NCBI GenBank assembly: GCA_030278955.1
Contig: JAOANR010000014.1
Span: 12,526,068-12,590,067, forward strand
Direction: 5' to 3'
DNA: 64,000 nt
Origin: Hygrophila difformis
Lineage: Eukaryota > Streptophyta > Magnoliopsida > Lamiales > Acanthaceae
This document shows positions 1 through 11,391 of this stretch, piece after piece (position 1 is the first letter of the stretch; each line of letters begins with the position of its first letter). The notes under the pieces were generated by a model. It saw only the letters and a program-made list of their open reading frames with translations, had not been told where the DNA came from and ran no database searches. The position numbers and the translations under genes are program-made.

Positions 1-359
1 TCAAATTTATTCATTCGAGAGAATTTCCCCACCAGAAGGAGAATTTGAAGCTGAGAATTCCATTATCTCTGTCTAACTTTCACTTCTAGATTATCCGATT
101 CCCTCAGGGGAAAGTTATATATATATATGATCCATCCAAACTCAAAAGGTGACTAGCCTCAGAGTAAATCTATGTTTCTCTGTGTGTGTAAAACTGAAAT
201 GGTGTTTGGGCAACCTGATGTTTTTTTTGCAAGATTTGGAATTTTGAATGATTTCAATTTGATAGGGTAGAATTTAGTATTTGTGGTTTGTTAATTTGAC
301 AAATTATTTATAATTTGACAAAACTAATACTAGTATTATTAAATTTAATTTTTCTCGCT
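1..359. other. Intergenic DNA, nothing recognised
   Basis: AT-rich sequence with a short TA run near 118-128. No coding frame of useful length, RNA gene or transposon end is recognisable. It lies beyond the poly(A)-side end of the L1 fragment that follows. Confidence 0.5.
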
Positions 360-607
360 TTTTTTTTTTGGATAAAAGTAATGCCTAAATATCGCAGAAA
401 AAAAAAGAAAAAGAAGCAGCTCTACAGCAAGGAAAAAAAGAAGAGGGAAAAAGAAGAAACCAACAACTAATTAACAAGCAAAAATAATACCCATCTAATC
501 TAAACAACAAGATTTCATTTCACTTGTGGAAAACCCCATGCAGTAAAGAAGCGATCAATCAATCGAGCCCCCATTTTAGCTAGAGCATCGGCCACAACAT
601 TTTCATC
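360..607 (-). pseudogene. 5'-truncated L1 retrotransposon 3' end (RNase H tail)
   Basis: Read on the minus strand, about 524-607 encodes the C-terminal end of a plant L1 RNase H domain: a DENVVADALAKMGARL stretch, then FFTAWGFPQ and a stop near 524. The 3' untranslated part runs to a run of A residues (T run at about 360-370 on the plus strand). This is the usual form of a 5'-truncated L1 copy; only the last 30 or so residues of ORF2 remain. A Stowaway MITE begins a few bases beyond the truncation point. No function is expected. Confidence 0.72.
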
Positions 608-619
608 CCTTATTATATA

Positions 620-876
620 CTCCCTCCGTCCCACCATAGTTGTCTGGTATGGGTTTTTAGCACTGTTCGTTATTCAACTTTGACTCAATTTCATTATAAG
701 TATATATTTGAGAAAATAGTCAAGTTCGGTCTTGTTAAATTCGTCTGATCGTATAGTTTTAGAATATATATGTTTTATAATTTTTACTTGTACATATTTT
801 GTGATATTTAACATTAAAGAAGTGCATTGGATTGTGTGATCGGGTCAAACAAGACAGATTTATTGGGAGAGAGGAG
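620..876. mobile_element. Stowaway MITE (Tc1/mariner type)
   Basis: Terminal inverted repeats begin CTCCCTCCGTCCC at the left and end GGGAGAGAGGAG at the right, flanked by TA dinucleotides (618-619 and 877-878). At 257 bp it is typical of the other Stowaway copies in the window, which share the internal motif around GTATAGTTTTAGAATAT. Confidence 0.85.
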
Positions 877-999
877 TATCATTTAATCCCTGGATTGTCC
901 ACGAGTGCATAAAGAATATGCGAGTCATCCACCTCCCGAGAAACAATCAGGATTGGTTTCCACAAAAATCCTTATAATTACCGCAAATCCCACCGATAT

Positions 1000-2817
1000 G
1001 GTTCCTGTGCTGGAACATGTTTCTCCAGTATGTGCTGGAGTCAACTTCAACTGTTGGATCAAAAATTGTATTAGCTGTACATAGATTAGATAAGGGTGAA
1101 AATGTAATTGTAATATTTATTATTTTATTTTTATTGTAAGTCACACATCACGCAGGGTTTTCATCTTTTATCAGATTAATGATGGCGCCCGCTAATCATC
1201 ACTGGAGACAAAAAGCCATTGTAGAAGGAGAAGGTGATTCTTCCATTCAGGTAAAGTTAATACATTTTTAATCAAAGAGGAAGGAGAATGCAGACTCTTC
1301 AAGTAAAACTAATAAATAAGAATTAGTTTCCATATCTATTTCAAAAAATAGAAGATTTAGTTGCCGGAAGTTTTTACTAAATCTCTTCCGCCATATCTCG
1401 TACCTTCCTCTGTATCTTTACCTTACTCTGTACCTTTTCCCCAATCTGAAATTGGGTGCATCCGATGAGAATGAAGAACTAGGTCACTGAATAGATTCGG
1501 AAGGGAGAGAAGGAAAATTACGGTTTGAATGATTCTGTATGCAATTTCTGTTTTATGCGATTTCTTTTGTGTTGAGGGAATTTCAGGGGAGTAGATATTA
1601 GCGCACTTCCAGCACACGAATGAAGTACTAATCATTCTGTCTATTGAAAACATTCTGATATTCTGTCTTGTATTGAAACCATTCTGTTTTTCTTTTTGAA
1701 GTATTGTGTTTTTATACACCTAACATTCTGTCTTCTATCTTCATAAATGAAGCAGTATGATTGATCGGTAACCATTATGTCTTGTATTTGGTAACATTCT
1801 GTTTTCCAATTTAAAGCATTATGTCTTGTATATAATAATCATCCTGTGTTAATGCTCATAACATTCTGTCTCCTTGAATGAAGCGTTATGCATTGTATTG
1901 CTAACCATTTTGTCTATTAGTAACATTCTGACATTTTGTCTTGTATAGAAACCATTCTGTTTTCCTTTTTGAAGTATTCTGTTTTTACACACCGAACATT
2001 CTGTCTTCTATCTTCATGAATGAAGCATTATGATTGATCGGTAACCATTATGTCTTGTATTTGGTGACATTCTATTTTTCCATTTGAAGCATTCTGGCAT
2101 TCTATTTTTCCATTTTAAGCATTCTGTCTTATGCATTGATTGCTAACCATTCTGTTTATTGATAACATTCTGACATTCTTTCTTGTATTGACACCATTAT
2201 GTTTTCAAATTTGAAGCATTATGTGTTATAAACCTAACATTCTGTCTTCTGTCTTCCTAAATGAAGCATTTTATTTTGATTCGAAACCATTCTGTATTGT
2301 ATTCGGTAATATTCTGTTTTCCTATTTGTAACATTCTGTCTTGTATATAATAATCATCATGTTTTGTTTTCCCTAAAGAGTATTTCAAATAAAAGCAATC
2401 TTCATGCCAAGATAGTGAGACAGAATGTGTTGAGATTGGTAATAGCATGTGGTCAGATTTCCGTTTTCATGGGGTGTTTTCTCTTCAGACTTTTCTTCTC
2501 CTCAACAATGAAATTTTTTGTTTTGCTCCAGTTATGGTGGTTGCTTATGAGATAACCGGAGAAATGTTTCAAATTCAAATCTCCATATTCAGGAAAGAAA
2601 CAATGATTCAGATCTTGCGTATTGAGAAAGAGAAAAGAAATCATTGTGATTCAGATTCAATTTTATATTATTTCAATTTTATATAATTTAAATTAATGTT
2701 AATAAGGAAAAAACATAATTATCCTACAATCAATAAAAACCATTAGATCAAAATTGTATCTGATGGCTGGATTTAACTCCAGTATGTGCTAGAAAAAGTT
2801 GTTCCAGCATAGGAACC
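1000..2817. mobile_element. Non-autonomous Mutator-like element (deletion derivative)
   Basis: Terminal inverted repeats of about 80 bp: the left end reads GGTTCCTGTGCTGGAACA and the right end, reverse-complemented, reads GGTTCCTATGCTGGAACA. Both are followed by CTCCAGTATGTGCTGGAGT-like sequence and then by a GGATCAAAAATTG-like sequence. Flanks CACCGATAT (991-999) and CATCGAAAT (2819-2827) match at 7 of 9 positions, fitting an aged 9-bp Mutator target duplication. The same terminus, in the same orientation as the right end here, closes the large transposase-bearing element at 62323. The interior has no transposase; 1630-2410 is a block of CATTCTGT-like motifs, the complement of the ACAGAATG motif in that large element. 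I infer an internally deleted relative of it. Confidence 0.75.
1630..2410. repeat. Degenerate array of the octamer CATTCTGT
   Basis: About a dozen exact CATTCTGT words and many one-mismatch forms (CATTATGT, CATTCTGA, TATTCTGT) recur every 20-60 bp, commonly followed by CTTGTAT or TTTCC. Larger blocks recur too, such as ATGAAGCATTATGATTGATC-like segments near 1747 and 2020. The reverse complement, ACAGAATG, is the motif scattered through the Mutator-like element at 52.5-62.3 kb. Confidence 0.8.
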
Positions 2818-2827
2818 ACATCGAAAT

Positions 2828-3339
2828 TCCACGCTACTATTGTATGTTCCCAAGAAAATTCCCGTCCATATGCAAGATCACGTGCCCCTTTCCCTCCATA
2901 AAACAAGCCGAGAGGCCACCACTCCCTCCCTCTAACTTTACCCGAAAAAATTAAACATAAAAACACTTTCTTATTAACACAATTCTAAGTTTTTTTTTTT
3001 GTAATTAGGGATTGCACAAGCTTAAATGGCTATATTTATACTTTATTTCTATTACCTTACTTTTTTGTGTAATTTAATTGTTGAATTTAGCTTTAAATGT
3101 TTAGATTATTAGATCACAGTCAATGCTTGAACATTCTAAATGAACTGAAAAATCGTTATAATTCTCACTGAATGAAATAATATTATAAACTTCTCGTGGA
3201 CCAACTCGGTAATTCACCAATCTTTATTACTTGATTCGACACAATCCACTTGTGAAAATTATGTCATTCTAAGTTTATTTTGTACATATTTTAGTAATGT
3301 ACTAAAACTAATACGAAGTAGTTTTTTTTAGAACTTTTG
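2828..3339. other. Intergenic DNA, nothing recognised
   Basis: AT-rich. No transposon termini or conserved coding frame seen between the Mutator derivative and the Athila-like fragment. Confidence 0.4.
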
Positions 3340-3782
3340 CTATTCAATGCTGTGCGAAGACAACATGTCAGATTGGAGTAATCCTGAAATATAGAGAACT
3401 TCGAGGCTCATTCGACTTGGGAAAAGGAGAAGGCCGGATCAATTCGAGGTATTCGTTCATTCATTATGAGACGAACCGGAAGATATACTTCAACAACCGG
3501 AACACAATCAAAATCAGGGAGCTCTTTGGCCTGGCAGATCAGTAGGATTTGAATAGCTAGGCCGGAGCGCAATATGGAACATGGAAGTAATGAACGCAAT
3601 CTAATAAATACAATAGAGCGCCAGGTATCTCGACTTATTTGACAGTTTTTAAGATAAATGGAGTATCTGAAATTGTCATCAAGTTGAGGCTGTTCCCATT
3701 CTTATTGACGGACAAAGCTAAGTCATGATATACAACACTTTATCACTAAGGAACATTACCACATGGGATGAGATGTTGCACA

Positions 3783-4696
3783 CAGTGGCGATTCCAGGAA
3801 TCAAAACTAGGGTGTGCGATTTTTTTAGAAAATTTACAGAATAAACATACACATTTTTTGGAAAAAAAATCATAACTCCATCCACTTCATCTAGTATTTC
3901 TTTTTCAACAATATAACAATAAATTTATTATTTAACATTTCATCACTCATATGACAAATCAGATTTTAGATTCTTCATCGCAGGAAAGACTCTTTTAACT
4001 GTTGCAGTTGTCACTGGCAAAAAATTAAGGATAGTTTGATAAATAAATACACCAAAGGATAGGAATTGGCTTTTCAACCAACTTTTAAATAAGAGCGTCA
4101 TTTCCAAAAAACATCGGAAAAATAAGGATCCTGACATCTCTAATATAGTTGGATGAATTTCAAGCACTTCAGGTGCAATATTAATTATATCACTCAATGG
4201 ATAAAAAAAATAAATGGTAATTTACAAAACCAAATGTAACACATTGTTTGCTCTTGCCACGCAGATATTCGAAAGCGGACCAAGCGCTTGTATGCCGAAG
4301 GGCGAAAGGCTTGTCGAGCGTTCGCATCGCAGAGACGAATGGAGTAGGCAGGAAGCCGAATCAATCGAGGAGGCAAACGTTTGTGTAATGAAGGAGTTGG
4401 CAGACACCCAATGAGTATGAGATGAGTAGGGTGGCCAAGCGCTCGCGAGCATGAGATGAGTAAGCAAACTCAAAGCAAAACATATAGTATTTCTCAAAAG
4501 AGTAATGGCTTAAGCTTGACCACTACACCACTTTACTCAAGATATATTAACAACCAAATAAAACAAATTAATCAATATCAAAATGGTAAAATAATAAGAA
4601 ATTCAAAATATATATTCTAAAAAACAAAAATATATAAAATATATTTTTTTTTTTAAAAAAAAATGAGGGGGGTAGAGCCCCCTGTATACGCCACTG
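3783..4696. mobile_element. hAT element with perfect 8-bp target duplication
   Basis: It begins CAGTGGCGATTCCAGG and ends CTGTATACGCCACTG, giving the hAT-type terminus CAGTGGCG at both ends. Both flanks are GTTGCACA (3775-3782 and 4697-4704), a perfect 8-bp hAT target duplication inside the Athila-like gag frame. At 914 bp it is non-autonomous. It still holds a remnant of the transposase C-terminus on the minus strand. Confidence 0.92.
3943..4090 (-). pseudogene. hAT transposase C-terminal dimerisation remnant
   Basis: The minus strand encodes LNFLPVTTATVKRVFPAMKN followed by LKSDLS. This is a clear match to the conserved hAT dimerisation signature (L-x-LPV-x-TATVER-x-FSAMK). Upstream residues are weakly conserved and the frame is short, so only the C-terminal relic of the transposase survives within the 914-bp element. 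Confidence 0.75.
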
Positions 4697-5600
4697 GTTG
4701 CACATCCTTTTGGCTCGGTTCTTTCCACCGGCTAAGGTGATGGAATTTCAAGAAAGAATCAACGAATTTGTTAAGGAGGATGAGACACTTTGATATGAAT
4801 GGGACAGATATAATACACAGTTGGAAAGATGTCCTAACTACGGATTTGAGGATTGGCAACGAATACATTTTTTCTATAGTTGTTTTCTTGACCTTGAAGA
4901 ACTTGTTGGATGCTGCAAATGGAGATTCTTTCCTATCTGTGGGGCCATCAATAACAAAGAAAATCATAGAGAAGAAGATTGCCAATATGAAGAAGATTCT
5001 TGGGAAAAGAAATTTAAGAAACAAAACTAAGTACGTATTTTATGAAGTTTATAAATTGGATAAAGAGATAGCGAAGCTAAGCTAAGGATGTGACACGAGG
5101 TATATATGTGATGGACCTCACGTACAATAACTAAGTTAGGGGTGTACACGGTTTGGTTTGGTGCGGTTTGGCGCCAAACCCAAACCAAACCACAAAAAAA
5201 AGGGGTTTGAAAAAAATATCAACCCAAACCAAGCCATTTTAGCATTTCAAACCAAACCAAACAGAAAAAATGGTTTGGTGCAGTTTGGTTTCGGTGTAAC
5301 CGAAATATTAAAAACAAAAAAATCCTATGAATTACAGTCGTAAGTGTAACAATCCAAACTCTAAAATGCTAATTAAAAGTTAAAAAAAACATAAGTTCAC
5401 TGTTACAAGCTAAATACTTAATGAACTAGCACTACTAGAAGCTCTTGGAAAAAATAAAATGACAATTGTCAATGCACAAACAATGATCCAGAAACAAGTA
5501 AATTGAATCTTGACATTGCATTTTAATTACTTTGTCACTTCAAGCCCAATAACCTATATCATAAGAAAACAACAAATTATGTAGTTGATACTATTATATA

Positions 5601-5859
5601 CTACCTCTGTTCTTGTGAATATGAAACGTTTGGATTTTTTACACTATTTATTATTCAACTTTGATTCACGTTTATACAATAGTTATGAAGAAAAAACATA
5701 GTTAAGTGAGATCTTGTAAGAATCGTCTCATCTTATAGTTTTAGAATATCAAATTTTTATAATTTTTACTTGTACATAATGTGAGTTATTACTTGTTAAA
5801 AATGTGCATTGGACTCTGTGCGCATAGTAAGTGTTGCATATTCATGAAAACAAATGAAG
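5601..5859. mobile_element. Stowaway MITE
   Basis: Flanked by TA at both ends. The left terminus CTACCTCTGTTCTTG is degenerate and the right ends AAATGAAG. The interior carries the GTGAGATCTTGTAAGAATCG and TATAGTTTTAGAATATC motifs shared with the other copies. Confidence 0.7.
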
Positions 5860-5961
5860 TATATATAACTCTGAAACAGAAAAATAAATTAAAATAACTA
5901 TAGAAATGTAACAAAACTTTAATAAAAATTTCACCATCTTCAACATCTTTAAGTATATATA

Positions 5962-6219
5962 CTTCCTCCGTTTTCAAAAAATTGCAACATTCCTTCATTT
6001 CACGTAATCCAATACACATGTTTAACGTTTAATATCTAAAATTCTTTAAAAGTAAAAATTATAAAAAATTGATATTATAAAACTAAGCGATTAGACGAAT
6101 CCAACAAGATCTCATTTGACTATATTTTATCTTATATAACTATGTTAAAAGTTAAATCAAAGTCACTCAATGAATAGTAACAACTATGCAAATGTTTCAT
6201 TTATACAAAAACGGAGGGA
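5962..6219. mobile_element. Stowaway MITE
   Basis: The left end CTTCCTCCGTTTTCA and the right end AAAACGGAGGGA are inverted repeats flanked by TA (5960-5961 and 6220-6221). It sits about 100 bp from the previous Stowaway in opposite relative orientation, inside the GGTTTGG element. Confidence 0.8.
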
Positions 6220-6890
6220 TATATAATATGGTCTGCAGTCTGGTTTAGTTAATTATTTCTCCAAACCTAACCTAAACCGCAAACCACGGTTCGGTAAAAA
6301 TAAAAACCAAACCATAAATTTTAAACCGCAAACCAAACCAACCCATGAAATTAAAATATAGTTTGATTTGCGGTTTAGTTTGATCTAAACTGCACTCTGA
6401 GTTGCCCTATAATAAGCTTGCCACTTTCTAGATCAAGGACTTTATAGAGACTATGCAGTGATCAGGCAAGTGTGACACTAGTGGAAGTTGTGAAGTACAT
6501 AGGGAACCGTAATATAGGAATTTCAACAACCAAAACCAGCTTCCTAACCAAAACAAGCCACCACCATACCCTCAAAACAACTATCCACTAAAACACCAGG
6601 AAACATATCCACAAATGCCACCCCAAAACCAACAGCATAACCAAAATAGACATCTTAACCAATATTTGTACTAATATCAACAACTTTGTTGTGGATTTAT
6701 TATAATCCCAACGTCGATGGGAAACTGAAACAACCAGAAGAATTAAAAGGATAGAAAAGAAAATTGAATTAATGAGAGAATTTGGGATGAGAAAAATCCT
6801 CTTCAAATTGGACATATCCCTAATTCAATGAGCAACATGGTGGAATCCATTAAGATGAGCTTCAACATCATGCTAGATTAATTTAGCCAA

Positions 6891-7370
6891 TAGAATTCAC
6901 AAGGTATGTTTAGAATTTTTCTCGAGTGACTTTCAAAAATTGAATAATTCAATATCAATATAAAATGTTCAAGAGTGATTACAATGGATAGGAGAGGTAC
7001 TATTTATAGGACTCGGTTATTGAGAAATAAGAGATAATTGCATGCATGGAGTAGCATACTATACTATGGAATTAAACAGGTACGAGGGGAGTTTCAACAA
7101 GACCCATCCGAAATAATGTAAAAAATTACCTATTGGTGAGACAAGAATGGTGATCGTGCGATAAGTTTGTCGCATGTGATGAAAACTCGTCGCACGAAGG
7201 TGAGAAGTGAGGATTTTTACTGCAGTAAATTTGTCTTTGACTAGCTAGAGTGTTGACCTTTGACTCCTTGTTCCATCTTTGACATTGTTGACAGCCTGTT
7301 GACTCCCGCTTTAATTAAACTGCCAAATCTTCTCAAATCCCAACAGTCTAGCTCGAATTTGGGCAATCCG
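6891..7370. other. Probable retrotransposon LTR debris
   Basis: It contains TATTTATAGGACTCGG near 7003 and a CpG-bearing stretch with GTCGCATGTG and CTCGTCGCACG near 7160-7200. The composition resembles a plant LTR in minus orientation, but no paired LTR, primer-binding site or coding region was found. The assignment is tentative. Confidence 0.3.
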
Positions 7371-8180
7371 GTTTCTGTAATGGCAAAACAATTGCCATCA
7401 TGCAGACAACACTAAAAATGATGTGTAGCCCTTTGTAAAGTGATATATAAGCTTTATAAAGTGATGTATAGACGGTAGTTTTTTTTTTTTTTTTTTTTTT
7501 TTAATTTTTGGTTAACCTCCATCCATCACTTTTTTATACTCACACATCATTTCATATACACATACCCATCACTTTTGAATGTGCCAGCACCCAATCGATT
7601 TCCGAATCCGGGACCATTGACTTTGATCGGTAGACCATTGACAGAGTCGACCAAGGGTTGACTAGACCAAGTGAGCAATGTACTGCTACCAAAATAAAGA
7701 GTTGACCATTGACCTCTCTTCTTTAAATTTATTAACTTTTACATAGGTCTAGACAATTATTTCAGAATTAGTAATTTAGTTTTTAGCCCAATTGATTTCT
7801 AATTTTCTCGACTTTAATTGGTGTTTAAGCCCAATCACTATCATTACTATAAAATTTTCGAATTCGGTCACTAAAATATTGGTAACTAAGGAATTTTGAT
7901 CACTAAAATTTTGGTAGCTAAGCAATTTCGATCACAAATTCAATCACTAACCTTTTTAGAGTCCAAAATTTTGGGGGGTTTTTTTATCAAAAAATTCGGT
8001 CGATAAAACGAAAAATTCTTTAAGTGATAAATTCAAATCAATTAAAAATTAAATGAAATCAAACCCAATAATTTGAGTTTGATTTTTTATGTCCGCGACA
8101 AATTTTTAGTGGAAATGGGCCTTTTGGCATGGAAGCCGGAACAATAGCACTAATAATCCCCGCATTTCCTAAGGGACTAG
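7371..8180. other. Intergenic DNA with a T tract
   Basis: A T run of about 23 bases at 7480-7502 is flanked by ATCATTT and CATCACTT words. The rest (7570-8180) shows repeated words such as TCACTAAAATTTTGGTA at about 7870-7910 but no coding content. No element boundaries recognised. Confidence 0.35.
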
Positions 8181-8190
8181 TCCCAACAGG

Positions 8191-8355
8191 CAACAGCGGA
8201 CAAGGAAGTTTACATCCAGAGTTGCTGAGCTGTTGCACCGGAATTTTGAAGATGAGTTGTTGAAAGCCAGAGCCCGGAAGATGGGTCTAAAGCTGCTGAT
8301 CCAGATAGAGGAAGACCCTGGACCCACTCAACTAGATCCGGAAGTCCACAATTAA
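8191..8355 (+). pseudogene. Unrecognised short open frame without a start
   Basis: A charged frame of about 54 codons includes VAELLHRNFEDELLKARARK and ends in TAA at 8353-8355. Composition is protein-like (Leu, Glu, Arg-rich, amphipathic), but there is no ATG at the start and no family I can name. It lies just upstream of LTR-like sequence, so a retroelement gag fragment is possible. Confidence 0.3.
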
Positions 8356-8509
8356 TTAGAAGCAGCCGTATGTTTATCGCCGAAAGTTGGCCAGAACCAC
8401 CACCGGAACAGCCGCCGGAAATCGAACATTTTATTTAGTTGTGCATTTTGCAATTCAACAAGTGCATACATGCACAATGATATTTAAATAAGCAGGAGAG
8501 AGTGAACAC

Positions 8510-9250
8510 CTGGCGGGGCCCGCAGGCATGAAGAGAAGGATGGTCTACATCGCAATCCTCCTTACGTCATAAACTGAGGATTGTGACACACACTTACGTT
8601 GAGAACCGAGGGTTGCAACGCCACCTACGTCGCAGTCCACCTGTTACGACGTCCGACCTCTACGACACCATGCAGAGAGACCAAAGCTGTTACGTCACAA
8701 ACCCCACGCCTCAATCCACCCATTGCGGTGCTTTACAACGTAAGGGTACCACGACGCCACTTACAGGTTACGACGTAGGATCCTTTCAGTCGTTACGTCG
8801 TAGCCCAAGGATTGTGATGCTAGCATATGCGACGCCAATAGGGTTTTCTTGATTGGTTTAATTCCAGTGTAGGGTTGTTTAAACCTATGTGTTTCGGGTT
8901 GCCTATAAATAGGTCCTCTCTAACATTAAGTCATTTACCTTTGAATGAAATATGTTATCAAAACACTTTGGAGAGTGAATACCATTTTGTTTGAAGGTCA
9001 TCCTTGAATATTAATCATCGGTTAATATTCCTCTTGAGCATGGGATGTGTTCAATCGTATTGCTGCCATTAGGATTGCTGATCGAGGGACTCTTAACTCA
9101 TTTAGTGTGTTAATGATCCAAGGTTGAGCCTTCCAACTTGGTAATCCCATGTATCCTTTTTATTTTTCCATTTTTAAGTTCATCTCGTTCTTGTCTTAAA
9201 CTTGTGCTTAATCCGATCCATGGCACATTTCCTTGAGAATAATCCAGGTT
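8510..9250 (+). repeat. LTR-like sequence with TATA box and CpG-rich repeats
   Basis: 8540-8850 is rich in TACGTCG and TTACGACGT words and has an inverted pair CAATCCTC/GAGGATTG (about 8553-8584). It is followed by GCCTATAAATAGGTCC at about 8901, a plausible TATA box, and then by U5-like sequence. An analogous order (CpG-rich words, TATA, leader) is seen at 36480-37280. No second LTR was found, so this may be a solo LTR or a fragment. Confidence 0.4.
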
Positions 9251-9524
9251 TCGCCACTACTCACGACTCTAATGCAACACATAGGCAAATGAAGTATATG
9301 AAATCACAGTTGCAGACCGTAATTGATTATTAACATTGATCCACCCTAAGGCCTTGAGAAATTAGAAATTTCATAAAGATGTAGATATTTCTAAATTAAA
9401 TTAGAAAAATATAAGAAAATATTCTTGTGAATTAAAATTTAGAAATGCTTATGCAAAAAATATTATTGAATGTACCTTCATCTCGACTTTCATAATGATA
9501 TAAGCATAGTTTCATCAACTTATA

Positions 9525-9783
9525 CTCCCTCCGTCCCATTTAACTTGTCTTGTTTCACTTTTGCACACAATCCAATGCACTTTTTCAACTGTTAATATCT
9601 CAAAATATGTTCAATGAAAATTATGCAAAGTATATATTATAAAACTATATGATCATACGATTCTAACAAGGCCCAACTCGACTATTTTTCTCTAAATATA
9701 TACTTGAAATAAAGTTGAGTCAAAGCTGAACAATGAACAGTGTAAAAAAGTCAAACAGGACAAGTGTGGTGGGACGGATGGAG
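9525..9783. mobile_element. Stowaway MITE
   Basis: CTCCCTCCGTCCCA at the left and GGGACGGATGGAG at the right, flanked by TA (9523-9524 and 9784-9785). It is present in copy A only; the corresponding spot in copy B (about 11890-11905) lacks the element. Confidence 0.88.
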
Positions 9784-10107
9784 TACAATTTATATAATTT
9801 AGTTAATCTATCTAATAAAAATATTTGTTTTCCATCGATGAATACAATATCAATCTTTAAACTATTTATTAAAATTCATTACCATATTAAATATAATTTC
9901 AATTGATAAAGTATTTGTTAAGATTATATAATAACAAATATTGAAATTATATTTAAATAATAAATATAATATTAACCCATAAAATTTTTGCCACATAGTT
10001 GGTAGTACTTTTTATTCATAATAATGAATGAAATAAGATTATCTAATGTGAAATTCCACTGTAATTTGATTCTCCTATATTTTGAAAGTGCATTATGCTT
10101 TAATATA

Positions 10108-10378
10108 CTACCTCAATTTTTTTATAGTGAAAAATGATTATCTTTTGTTACTGTTTATTATCCAACTTTTACTCATGTTTATACATCTATAGAAAAAAAA
10201 ACATAGTCAAGTGGGTTCTTGTTGGATTCGTCATTTCTTGTAATTTTAAAATATCAAACTTTAAAATTTTTACTTATACACATTTTGAGTTATTAAGGTT
10301 AAAAATATTAAAGGGAAATATTAAAGGAAGTATTGCACATTGCATAACAATGTATGAAAACGGAAATATTAAAGGAAG
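10108..10378. mobile_element. Degenerate Stowaway-like MITE with duplicated tail
   Basis: The left end after TA reads CTACCTCAATTTTTTTATAG. Internal Stowaway motifs follow (GTGGGTTCTTGTTGGATTCG). The right end AAAGGAAG/TA occurs twice (about 10323 and 10371) because a roughly 48-bp tail containing GTATGAAAACGGAAATATTA is duplicated. Confidence 0.6.
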
Positions 10379-11267
10379 TATTGCAAACGGAATAAATCTA
10401 TACATTGCATAACAAAAAATGAAAATGGAAATATTAAAGACTTACTACTCACAACTCTAATGTAATATATAGGTAAAGGAAGTATATGAAATCACAATGC
10501 ATAGTGTACTTGATTATTGATATTGATTCACCATAAAGCCTTCAGAAATTAGAAATTTCATAAAGATATAGATTTTTTCAAATTAAATTACACTACAAGA
10601 AAAATGCGTTTTACCGACCGAAATTACCGACCGACATATTGCGGGTCGGATTTACCGACCGCAGGGCCGACCGCAACATGCGGTCGGTAATTTAGAGCCG
10701 TTATGGTGGACCCGGTTTCCGGACGACCGCTGCACCGACCAAATTTAATTCGGTCGGTGTTACCGACCGCATTACCGACAGCATTTGCGGTTGGTAATTT
10801 TTTTCATTTTTTTCCAATTTTTTTAAAATTTTTTATTATTTTTTTAAAAAATAAAATAATCTACCGACCGCATTACCGATCGAAAAATTTCGCTCGCTAA
10901 ATTTTTCACATTTTTATTTTTTTATTTTTAATAAATATTTCTTTAAAAAATAAAATAATCTACCGACCGCATTACCGACCGAAATTTCGGTCGCTAAATT
11001 TTTTTCACATTTTTTATTTTTATTTTTAATAAATATTTCTTTAATTATCTTATTAATTATTTTATTTAGTTTAGTGATTTTAGGTTTTTTTATTTAATTA
11101 TTTTATTTTATATTTTAGAATTTAATTAATGAAATTTAATATTATTTAATTAATATAATTTTAATTTTTATTTTATATTTTAATTTAGTTTCTAATTTTC
11201 ACATTTATATGTATATATGTACTTATATAGGTTATATATACAATGTTTCATACAATAACATGAAACA

Positions 11268-11345
11268 TGTGGTGCACAATGGCACAAGCGCGAGGGATTC
11301 CACTCCCTTACCCGGGTTCGAGGCCTCTCTTCAGCAAAATCTTTC
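11268..11345 (+). other. tRNA-like Pol III promoter module inside CACTA
   Basis: An A-box-like TGGTGCACAATGG (11270-11282) is followed 32 bp later by a good B box, GGTTCGAGGCC (11315-11325). This matches the head of a tRNA-derived SINE or a tRNA relic captured by the transposon. No tRNA cloverleaf was confirmed. Confidence 0.45.
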
Positions 11346-11391
11346 AACATATTTGAGAAGGTATACTATATAGGACACATGGCGGAATATG

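Larger units (their letters stand above)
5138..6407. mobile_element. hAT-like element rich in GGTTTGGTTT motifs, hosting two Stowaways
   Basis: The left end carries TAGGGGTGTACACGGTTTGG and direct and inverted GGTTTGGTTT words to about 5300. The right end (about 6230-6407) carries AAACCGCAAACCA words and finishes in TGCCCTAT, so the two ends form imperfect inverted repeats beginning TAGGG. It interrupts the Athila-like gag frame, which resumes after 6407. The flanks do not show a clean target duplication. The class (hAT-like, short palindromic type) is inferred from this familiar plant terminus. Confidence 0.55.
3340..6890 (+). pseudogene. Athila/Ty3-type gag (ORF1) fragment, split by two DNA transposons
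   Basis: Three separated pieces read as one decayed Ty3 gag. About 3440-3545 gives HYETNRKIYFNNRNTIKIRE, resembling Athila ORF1. About 4705-5030 gives FFPPAK, EFQERINEFVKEDETL, an in-frame stop, then WDRYNTQLERCPNYGFEDWQ and HFFYS, the retrotransposon gag core. About 6500-6660 gives a Gln/Asn/Pro-rich stretch with PNQNKPPPYPQNNYP, like the tail of Athila gag. The pieces are separated by the hAT element at 3783-4696 and the hAT-like element at 5138-6407. Stops and frameshifts show it is dead. No protease, RT or integrase follows, and no flanking LTR pair was identified. Confidence 0.7.
9250..10440. repeat. Copy A of an old 1.2-kb tandem duplication
   Basis: It begins CTACTCACGACTCTAATG (about 9257). 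It shares with copy B the blocks GAAATTAGAAATTTCATAAA (9355), AGAAATGCTTATGCAAAA-like (9443), CAATTTATATAATTTAG-like (9786) and a Stowaway near its end. At about 9400-9404 it holds the uninterrupted AATTAAATTAGAAAA that in copy B is split by a CACTA transposon. Divergence is large, so the duplication is old. Confidence 0.75.
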
